Shown here in pieces: positions 55,722 through 64,000 of a stretch of DNA of 64,000 bases. The notes beneath the pieces are model-generated. The model did no database searches. It saw only the letters and a program-made list of their open reading frames with translations, and was not told where the DNA came from. Origin of the DNA: Euleptes europaea (lineage: Eukaryota > Chordata > Lepidosauria > Squamata > Sphaerodactylidae); the NCBI RefSeq assembly GCF_029931775.1, contig NC_079328.1:10034501-10098500 (forward strand), written 5' to 3'. Made by a program: the position numbers and the translations under genes. Every line of letters begins with the position of its first letter. Position 1 is the first letter of the stretch.

Positions 55722-55900
55722 CCATCACAGAATTAGTGGGAAGGGGCCATACAGTCCATTTAGTCCAACCCCCTGCCCCATGCAGGATCAGCCTAGAGCA
55801 TCCCTGACAAGTGTTTGTCCAGCCTCTACTTAAAGACCACCAGTGAGGGGGCGCTCACCACCTCCCTAGGTAGCTGATTCCACCTCCCTAGGTAGCAGAT
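55722..55900 (-). repeat. CR1-family 3' end, diverged subfamily
   Basis: 'ggggccatacagtccattta' and 'ctagagcatccctgacaagt' are CR1 3' phrases of a different subfamily from the copy at 838. Ends near 'ctccctaggtagctgattcc'; a short piece is duplicated. Confidence 0.7.
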
Positions 55901-56461
55901 CTCTGCCAACAAAGATAGTTTATAGGGAAGAAGAAAAACAATCTGCCAGCTTCTTGTACAAGCAGGGCAACAGGTTCCCTAACAGCACTCTATGCTGCTG
56001 GCGCAAGCATTAATTACTGCAGTAATTGAGCAGCCCTGGCCCTTGAGATTGCACGCCTGGGATCCTGACTGCAAAGGGGTCCAGGTCAACATGTTTGTAC
56101 CAGGCCCAGTGAAAGGATGTCTGTACCATTAAGGGTACAGTGGAGCAGGGCACATTCGATGGGACAGACCGGCTTTTTCTCACTCCGGCTACATTTGAGT
56201 ATACATAGGGTAGGATCCTGCAGATCCGTTGTGCTCAAGGTGGTGCCTTCTCCTGGTGGAAGAAGCTGTCCCTTGATGGCAGGATGGCTCCTTCTGTGAG
56301 GAAATCACTGCTGTTAGCACAACAAATCCATGGGACCCAATCTACACGACTGAAAGAAAATAGCTATTTGGGGTGGCGGCGGTGGGGAGAACATTATGTT
56401 CAGTTAGAAGCAGGGGCAGCTGAAACAACCATTTAGGCTCGAGAAAAAGAAAGGTTGAAGG

Positions 56462-56588
56462 CGTTTTTTGTTTGTTTTCCAATTTATATCCCACTCTTCC
56501 CGGCTAGGCTGGGCTCAGAGCGGCTAACAATCATGATTAAAACAATCCATAAAATTCACTCCAGCACAATACGACAATATAACATAAC
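56462..56588 (-). repeat. LINE 3' tail (CR1/L2-like)
   Basis: 'ccaatttatatcccactctt' and 'ggctcagagcggctaacaat' followed by A-rich DNA, as at 13276 and 37015. Confidence 0.5.
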
Positions 56589-56877
56589 AGAGCGGTTCCT
56601 CAGTGGAACAGGCTTCCTCGGAAGGTAGTAAGTGCTCCTTCCCTGGAGGTTTTTAAGCAGAGGCTAGATGGCCATCTGTCAGCAATGCTGATTCTATGCC
56701 CTTAGGCATATCAAGAGGGGGAGGGCATCTTGGCCATCTTCTGGGCATGGAAAAGGGATCACTGGGGGTGTGGGGGAAGGTAGTTGTGAATTTCCTGCAT
56801 TGTGCAGGGGGTTGGACTAGATGACCCTGGTGGTCCCTTCCAACTCTATGATTCTGTTCTATGATTCTATAACCTAT
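56589..56877 (+). repeat. CR1 LINE 3' end
   Basis: Plus-strand CR1 end from 'gagcggttcctcagtggaac' to the 8-bp-type tail 'tatgattctgttctatgatt'. The tail is the diagnostic CR1 terminus. Confidence 0.9.
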
Positions 56878-57956
56878 TAAAACCTAGCTTCACCAACTCA
56901 TGCACCGTAATACGACAATAAGCTACTATGGGTCAGGGGAAGGCAACCAGGGGCCCACAGCAGTTCATAAGATGGAACAGAAAAAAAACAATTGGGGGGG
57001 GGGATGGAGGCCAGTCATGATATAGACACTGTTGCTGCCCTCAGCTATAGGCCTGTTGCAAGAAGGATTGCTCCGTTTGGTGGATAAACTCATCCTACTA
57101 TTGTTTTTGATAAATAAGCTCAGAAGGATTTTGCACTGTTCCAAAGTCCTCCAAAACCCGACTGACTAGAGATGACAGCGGAATTATTCTCTTCACTGAA
57201 TTCCTGCCAGAGTTCTCCAATCAGCAAGTCAATTTAAATGAAACACAAACCTTCTAACACATTTTTATAAGGACATAATCCAAAATTAGCTGGTGTGTGT
57301 GTGTGTGTGTGTTTGGCTTGTTTTGTTTAGAGTAGGAGAATATTTTTAATGGCAAGCTGCCATTTGTTCAGGGGGCTCAGAGAAGAACTGGCACGGGCAC
57401 TGTTCTTCTTCCAAAGGTGATGGGATGGCTTCCAGGGTTTGGTTGCTCAGCTGGCCTGACAGATGTGCAGGCAGAAGAGAGAAAAAGCATTCGTCCATCA
57501 CCAGAAAATAACTACTCGGAGAAAAGTTCATGCACCCCGTCAACAATGCTGCCTTGTTTGTTCAACAGCTGGACTGTTGAACTGTTCAGTAAATTTGTCT
57601 TTAACCTAATGAGCAATTCGAATCAGAATTTTCTGCATCAAAGCGAATTTCCTGAGTGGCCAGCTCAGGAAATAATGCTCCACAGTGCACCAGCAGCAGT
57701 TTTACCCATTTCTCCGTTAAGTTTAAAAAAAAAGCAAACTTTGAGGGCAGCCACAAAGTGGAAAACAAAATAATACTCTTTTTGTTTCACGTCACACAAA
57801 AGAATTTAGCCAGCAACCGCATTTGTCCTCGACTGGTGGGTCACGACCCGCGTATGGCAAGTTGTGCTATCAGCCTCTATATTTTTGTTAGGGTTTTTAA
57901 AAAGAGGCAGACACACCAACAGAGGATTAAGAAGACTCTCCTTCCTGGCTGGTTTA
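56878..57956. other. Intronic DNA, nothing recognised
   Basis: Includes a G run near 56995, and a GT repeat (57294-57311). Two overlapping plus-strand frames (57417-57773, 57656-58189) are not supported as exons. Confidence 0.35.
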
Positions 57957-58408
57957 GGGCCAAACGAAATGTTACATCTGACATGAGTGGGGAGACGGGT
58001 CCTTGTCTTGCCTCCCTGTCTCACAGAAGGACAGGGTATCTTACCCCTACAGTGCTCTGTTGTTCTGTTTGGCTCAGGAGCATAGGGACGGGGAGGGGTG
58101 GGGCAGAGGGGCCTCCCAGCCTCCCACTCGAGCAGTTTTCACCAGCTGAAATGGCTCCAGGGTGCCTCTTCTGGCTCCAAGTGTCCTAGGAAAATCACGT
58201 GCAGCCAGAGAATGGGGCAAATTGCCCTCCCCCGCCAGCCATTTCCACGGGCAAAAATTGCTCGGCTGGAAACCCTCCTCACATTGTTGGAGCCAAAGGG
58301 AGCAAAGGAGCACTGTTAAGGCAAGACACCCTGTTCCTCTGTGGGTCAGCGAGTTGGGACAGGCATCAGTGTCTCGGCTCATGTCAGATGCAACATGTTG
58401 TTTGGCCC
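57957..58408. repeat. Long palindromic MITE, Harbinger-like
   Basis: 452 bp, with inverted arms of about 120 bp (GGGCCAAACGAAATGTTACA and, inverted, GGGCCAAACAACATGTTGCA) and a GC-rich centre. TTA flanks both sides (57954-57956 and 58409-58411). The TIR differs from that of the 15217 family. Confidence 0.85.
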
Positions 58409-58411
58409 TTA

Positions 58412-59182
58412 GACGCAGTTGCAAAGGAGAGCAAGTGAAGAAACTACAAGGCAACGAGGTAATATTCTTGTTCTTTCGTACCACAGCTTGATGTCAGATG
58501 CAAAAGTTCTAAGTAAACTGCAGGTCAGTCTAGTTCTATGAAGTTATTTTGTTTATTTCTTTGAATTATTATAATGAAGTCATAAGTACCCCTTGGCCAT
58601 TTTTAGCAAGAGAGGCTGTATGTGTTAAAACAGTTTAAATAAATGAGACAAAATCAAATAATTTTAAAAAGGGGCAAATTTCCCTGGGGAGAAAATTTGC
58701 TTGGACAGTTGGCAACAACAGATTTGTAGGTCTGGAATGCACTTTGTCAGGAAGCTGAAGAGCCTGGAATAGACATCATGGCTGGATTTCCTGGAACAAA
58801 GACTACATTTCATTGGGCAAAAGTTTTTGTTGGCAAACTCCGTGCAGTGTTCATCCAGCTGACCAACAGAGAGACAATTCTCCTTGGTTCAGGTGTCGGT
58901 CGTGACACGTTGCAGAAAAATGAAAGAGACCGGCCCAAACTACAGTTGAAAAATTGACGAGGAACCAAAGAAACAGACACATAGGAAAAACGGACACAAC
59001 CGAACAACCGTGGTCACTCCCCCTGCTGGTCATAACAGCCTTCACTGCCCAGATTACAGGCCGGTGATTCACTGTTCCCCCATTCTGTATGCTTCTGACA
59101 GACATGGAATCAAAGGATCTCAAACAGCAACTGTGGTAAAGACCTTTCTTTGTCAGCTCCCCCTTACAGCTCCTTCCTGCCC
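58412..59182. other. Intronic DNA, nothing recognised
   Basis: No feature recognised. Confidence 0.35.
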
Positions 59183-59255
59183 CTCTTACACTGAGTCAGA
59201 CCACTGGTCCATGTAATTCAGTATTATCTACTCTGACTGGTAGCAGCCCTCTAGG
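59183..59255 (-). repeat. tRNA-derived SINE (second family) fragment
   Basis: 'actgagtcagaccactggtc' and 'ctactctgactggtagcagc' match the 3' half of the family at 16839, reversed. Confidence 0.65.
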
Positions 59256-59539
59256 ACACCTGATTGAACAACCTTCACCCTTGTTTGTGGGCATTTGCTG
59301 CTTCTGCATATTCTGTGTCGCATTTAACACAGGAAACCGGTATGCAAACTGCATGCATGTTTTCACTGTCATCCAGCCCTCCAGCCAAGACCTTCCGGTG
59401 TCATCCCAATTCTGGCCCAGGGTTGTGAGGCAAGACGGGGGTTGCGGGAAGGAAAAATGGTGAGGCAAGACAGAGCAGAGCATGTCAACTCTGGCTTCTG
59501 GGCAGGCAAAGGCAGGGGGAACTAAGGAACAGAACAAGG

Positions 59540-60008
59540 AGCTGGGTATGTTTAGCCTGAAGAGGAGAAGACTGAGAGGGGATATGATAACCATGTCCAA
59601 GTACTTGAAGGGCTGTCACATAGAGGAGGGTGCTGAATTGTTTTCTGTTTCCCCAGAAGGTTGGACCAGAACCAACAGGTTGAAATTAAATCAAAAGAGT
59701 TTCCGTCTAGACATTAGGAAGAATTTTCTAACAGTTAGAGCGGTTCCTCAGTGGAACAGGCTTCCTCAAGAAGTGGTAAGCTCGCCTTCCCTGGAGGTTT
59801 TTAAGAAGAGGTTAGATGGCCATCTGTCAGCAATGCTGATTCTATGACATTAAGCAGATCATGAGAGGGAGAGCATCTTGGGCATCTTCTAGGCGTGTAG
59901 TAGGGGTCACTGGGGGTGTGGGGGGAAGTAGTTGTCAATGTCCTGCATTGTGCAGAGGGTTGGACTTGATGACCCTGGTGGTCCCTTCCAACTCTATGAT
60001 TCTATGAT
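59540..60008 (+). repeat. CR1 LINE 3' end, long copy
   Basis: Longest CR1 end in the window, from 'gagctgggtatgtttagcct' to 'caactctatgattctatgat'. The 121-residue frame in it is a non-coding chance frame shared by all copies. Confidence 0.9.
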
Positions 60009-61699
60009 TGTAAGTTCAATACTGAAGGCTGATCTCTAGCTCAGCTGGTCTTCTGGATGCTAAGGTCAGCCTACTGGTGCAAGATAGCTTTCTCAGCTGG
60101 TGGGTCTGATCTCCCTGTGGGGCCCCCAATGAAACCTCACTTGCTGCCTCTCATTAGACCCACTGCAGACCCGAGTCCTGAGTCAGAGGTGCAGAAATAC
60201 TGAAGGAAAAGAAAGCCAGGACGAGATGGTCTCACAGACTGAAGCCGCCGCCGCTGCTTTTCTCAGACTTCTGATAAGGAGTGAAGCAAGTGTTGGTGTT
60301 TCAGAGAGGGGGAATTAAAATTGGAGGCACATTCCACTCCTCACAGCTGAGAAAGTTTCCATGCTTGGTATCCCTGTGTGAATCATAGTTCTGATTGGAA
60401 AAAAAAGGCAAGGACAGAGGTCTGAGTCACACAAAGACTCAGCAGGCAGTTTCCTCAAAGGCTGGGCGATCCCACTGTGCCCAGGCATCAGGAGCCCTTG
60501 AATGATCCAATCGTGCCCAATGCAGAAACATATCAGACTATATCTTTAATTAATGTAGGGGAGCAGGGGCTATTATCAGCAAGGGCCTATTAGAGAGTGA
60601 GGAGGTTGGGGCCACTAAAGGAAATAAGGGCCACCTGTAAGAGTCAGAAGGCAAGAGAAGTCAAAGAGAAAGGATTCCCAGAGTGAGAGGAAACAAGGGG
60701 GGGTGAGGAAGAAGAGGAGGAGGATTACCGGCCTCCTTCTGAGACCTGGGGCAGCCAGTTTGGAAGGCCCTGTGGGGAGTGGAGGGGTGCAGGGGAAGTG
60801 TCCCCCACCTCCAGTGGGCGCATAGTGCATTACTGCTAACAACTCCTTCCTGTAATTTTACCTTATTGCGCCCACATAGCTTCATGTAATTACAAATGGG
60901 CACACAATGCTTTTAAGTACCAAACTTGAGCCCATGTTGTGCTTTTAATGGTATTATCCATTTCTCAGCATTACATATTCAGAGGCATCGTAATCAGCTG
61001 TGCCCTCTCTGCTGGGCATGGTGGAAAGTTTTTGCTATGCCCACGTCATTATCAACTCATTCCATTACACACAAAATCAGTTAACGTTCAGGCAATTTCC
61101 AATTTGTACAACTCATTCCATGCCTAAATGGTTGCCATGCAGTAGGATTGTCTTCCTGAATGGAGCTGGGTAGCCTTTTATGGGCAGCTTTGTGAGAAAA
61201 GAGATTTCCCCCTCCCCCCCATCAGACCACTGCACACAGGAATTTCCACTCAAAACTGACCTTACAGGCCAATACTGACCCTTACCAAGCCAGGAAAAAA
61301 TGTGTTCTGCAGTACCGACTGTTTGACCATCTCAGTGTCACAAGCTAGGGAGTTTCAGCGCTCCCAATGAACTAGTGCTGTGTGTGGGTAGAATGCTGGG
61401 TTTCCAGCCTGGGCAACGGGACTTCCATGTCTGGAGTTCTCAACCACTTTTAAACTCAACTTTCAGGCATGCAGGGGGCTGTTCTGAATCAGGACCATAA
61501 TGCTTGGGGGAAGAGCTAAGCCTTCCATGTCTACTATCATCCTGGCGTGAAATGATCCTGGGGAGCTGCTATCTGTCCTGTTCAGTTTTCATGAACTGCC
61601 AATTAAATGCCTTAAACAAATGGAGAATAATATGGTAGGGCAACATCTGTAGATAGCTGTTTCCAGTTGGACCCAGAGAAAAGCAAAATACAAGTAACC
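60009..61699. other. Intronic DNA, nothing recognised
   Basis: About 1.7 kb; C run near 61215. No exon or repeat family recognised. Confidence 0.35.
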
Positions 61700-61706
61700 T
61701 AAGCTG

Positions 61707-61925
61707 CTGTGGTGGAAAGTACCGTCAAGTTGCAGCCAACTTATGGCGACCCCGTAGGGTTTTCAAGGTAAGAGATGCTCAGAGGTGGTTTGCCATTGCC
61801 TGCCTCTGGGTAGTGACTCTGGACTTCTCCTTGGTGGTTTCCCATCTAAATACCAACCAGGGACGACCCTGCTTAGCTTCCGAGATCTGACGAGATCCAG
61901 CTAGCCTGGGCCATCCAGGCCAGTG
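61707..61925 (-). repeat. 5S rRNA-derived SINE, full length
   Basis: Flanked by TAAGCTG (61700-61706 and 61926-61932). The 5S-like head reads 'gatctcgtcagatctcggaa' on the minus strand, close to the 5S internal promoter. Confidence 0.9.
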
Positions 61926-62057
61926 TAAGCTGTTATAGGTAGACAAAGGCTTTCTTCCAATTATTGTCCCTGCCTGGCTTAATTCTCAGGCTTTTTCAGT
62001 TGCTGCCTCTGTGCTGTGGAACTGTCTCATGGATTTGGCCCAGAAGGGTGTGACACT

Positions 62058-62205
62058 GGCCATTGATGCATGGGAGGTTTTGCCTTAGATTTCCATCTGA
62101 ATTCTCAAAACTCAAAAATAAGCCCTCATGGAGAGTTTTGAGAAACTGGATAGGGCATCTAGAGAGTGGCAAATCCAAGGCAAAACTTCCCATGCATAAA
62201 CGGCC
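62058..62205. repeat. Palindromic MITE, Harbinger-like (short copy)
   Basis: 148 bp, GGCCATTGATGCATGGGAGG to CTTCCCATGCATAAACGGCC, flanked by ACT (62055-62057 and 62206-62208). It shares the body with 15217-15397 but has lost about 30 bp. Confidence 0.85.
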
Positions 62206-62867
62206 ACTGATTATGCCTGTTCAGTTCCATCCAGTTTTCTCTTTAAAGGGACAGATCCTGAATTACGATGTGGAATTGACTTTTTTCACTGATCAGTAAT
62301 ACATGTGCCTGTAGTTTTTGAAATGTATGATTCCTGAGACTGTAGTTCTTTGTATATATTTAACATATATCTGTTGGCTTCTTGGCCATGTTATAAACAT
62401 TTTAATAAACTATAATTAAATTATTCCAGTTATTCAGAATTCATTGGTCTAATTAACAGATCTGTCTAGTTCAGAAGATTACATACTATTCCCACTTTTA
62501 TGGAAACTGGTCCCAATAACTGACTTAATTTTACTTATTATAGATTTCTTATTTACTTACTTCTTGGCCTGTATCCTTCTCAGAAATGTCTGAAGCCTTC
62601 CTCCAGCCTAAGGCGCCTTCCACCAACTTAAGTGGCTCTTCTGCCACATGAAAAAGACTCCTTAGGCTTGAGGAAGGCTTCAAATGTTGCTGAGCACAAG
62701 ATACCGGACACTGCCTTGAAAATGGAATGGATACCCTTCCAAGTAACCCGTAATTTCCCAGAAATCTTCATAAGTACATCACTCAAAAGCAACTGACGGA
62801 AAACAGTCAACAATAAACATGAAAAGGGATATGGAGAGACAAAAGTTCCAGTAAACTCAGAACTTAC
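62206..62867. other. Intronic DNA, nothing recognised
   Basis: AT-rich in the first part. No exon other than the one that follows. Confidence 0.35.
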
Positions 62868-62980
62868 ATAGGAGCCATAGTCTACTGCTAGGGTCTGCAG
62901 AGCCCACGGAAGGCCAAGGCCAATCAGGATGTCAAAAACATTGCTTCCGATGGAGTTCGACACAGCCATGTCACCCATGC
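62868..62980 (-). CDS. SLC24A3: SLC24A3 (NCKX3) exon, second alpha repeat
   Basis: 113 bp between acceptor TTGTTTCCACAG and donor GTAAGT. It begins with the last two bases of a Gly codon and continues in frame for 37 residues: MGDMAVSNSIGSNVFDILIG, LGLPWALQTLAVDYGSY. The GDMAVSNSIGSN-FDI core is the second alpha repeat, which with the first repeat lines the ion-binding site; its Asp, Ser and Asn residues are all intact. LPWALQTL distinguishes NCKX3 from NCKX4. Upstream exons must lie beyond the window's right end. This exon is the best single identifier of the gene. Confidence 0.98.
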
Positions 62981-63051
62981 CTGTGGAAACAAGAAATCAG
63001 GAACAGCCAGAATTATTTCCAAAGGGAGTATGCAATCCTAAACCAGACTGT

Positions 63052-63352
63052 TAGACATTAGGAAGAATTTTCTAACAGTTTGAGCGGTTCCTCAGTGGAA
63101 CAGGCTTCCTCGGGAGGTGGTGAGATCTCCTCCCCTGGAGGTTTTTAAGCAGAGGTTAGATGGCCATCTGCCAGCAACGCTGATTCTAAGACCTTAGGCA
63201 GATGATGAGAGGGAGGACATCTTGGCCATCTTCTGGGCATGGAGTAGGGGTCACTAGGTGTGTGTGTGTGGGAGGTAGTTGTGAATTTCCTGCATTGTGC
63301 AGGGAGTTGGACTAGATGACCCTGGTGGTTCCTTCCAACTCTATGATTCTCT
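63052..63352 (+). repeat. CR1 LINE 3' end
   Basis: 'ctgttagacattaggaagaa' to 'ccaactctatgattctctgt', in the SLC24A3 intron, antisense to the gene. Contains a GT run near 63260. Confidence 0.85.
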
Positions 63353-64000
63353 GTTCTTGTCAGAGTTACTACTGACATTTACTTTGTAAATCTATGGGCT
63401 CTCTTTCTTAACTCTCCCTACCCTGCCTTCCTACTTTGACAGCAGATGACGACCATTATTAATATATTAATCGCAATATTCACATAATATTCCTGATTCC
63501 CATAATATGGCTCCCCTGTACACATAAATATTATGGACAAAACATTACATACCAGTCCAATTTGCTTACAGACCTCAACAGTTTAGATTTCGACAGTTTC
63601 ATTTTGGTAGAAATATACTTGGCTGAGGCTAAGGATTTTGAAAATCTCAACAAAGAAATGTACAGATTCCAAGAAACACTGAATCACAGGCCCAGCCAGA
63701 GGGGACCAAAGCTCAACAAATCCAATCTAGGCCTCAAAACGCAATAAAAAAGAGAAAAAATAATAGAACAGGTCTCTAAGCTACCTGAGGAACAAACAAA
63801 CTGAACAACAGTTACTCTGTAAACATGAACTGCTTATCTTATTATCTACACATACTCTACACTGCACTATGTGCATCCTTTGCATACGTCAGGAGCAAAT
63901 ATCTTATTTATTCATATAACCTTCTGCCCATGGTCAAGAGAGTAGGCCAGAGGGAGAGAAGAAATAAGCCCAGAGCTCTCTCTCAATCTCAAACCAAACA
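63353..64000. other. SLC24A3 intron, nothing recognised
   Basis: Intronic DNA upstream of the alpha-repeat exon. A 61-residue frame at 63562-63747 has no flanking splice sites that I can support. Confidence 0.4.

Larger units (their letters stand above)
55483..62867 (-). other. SLC24A3: SLC24A3 intron (7.4 kb)
   Basis: GT...AG intron in phase 0, containing CR1 ends (55722, 56589, 59540), a GT repeat near 57294-57311, a palindromic element at 57957, a 5S SINE at 61707 and a Harbinger-like MITE at 62058. No further exon recognised. Confidence 0.9.

Noticed and set aside
59482-59847. 121-aa protein
   Set aside because: The same frame recurs, inverted or direct, in the other CR1 3' ends; it is non-coding LINE sequence.

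Overview
This is vertebrate nuclear DNA, almost certainly from a squamate reptile. The evidence is the repeats: 5S rRNA-derived SINEs of the Sauria type, tRNA-headed SINEs, CR1 3' ends closing in an ATTCTATG-type repeat, RTE-BovB ends, and hundreds of base pairs of hAT and Harbinger-like miniature elements. A gecko is possible, but I cannot fix the lineage. There are no prokaryotic genes, CRISPR arrays or operons, and most long open frames are chance frames inside repeats.

The one certain gene is SLC24A3 (NCKX3, a K+-dependent Na+/Ca2+ exchanger) on the minus strand. Its last three coding exons are at 62868-62980, 55417-55482 and 54218-54367, all with canonical splice sites and continuous phase. 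The stop codon is at 54218-54220. A 3' UTR of about 1.9 kb probably runs to an AATAAA at 52281-52286 and contains an old MIR-like SINE.

From 1 to about 52,260 I recognise no coding exon. The region is intergenic DNA filled with repeats. Its main non-repeat landmark is a dense CpG island at about 26,940-27,660. It carries a strong minus-strand splice donor at 27188/27187, so it looks like a promoter plus non-coding first exon of the next minus-strand gene. By vertebrate gene order that gene could be RIN2, which is an inference. The island contains a perfect inverted repeat (two 55-bp arms, 3-nt spacer). It lies between two inverted copies of a 635-bp LINE-plus-hAT block.

Other notable structures are: a six-unit 54-bp tandem array across the reverse-transcriptase active-site region of a dead L2/CR1-like LINE (38222-38545); palindromic Harbinger-like MITEs with 3-bp target duplications (15217, 54623, 57957, 62058); a solo LTR inside a hAT MITE inside a longer TIR-bounded GC-rich block (10219-11864); and many SINEs with readable target-site duplications. 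I found no undescribed multi-gene system. The novelty here is in repeat architecture around a probable promoter.
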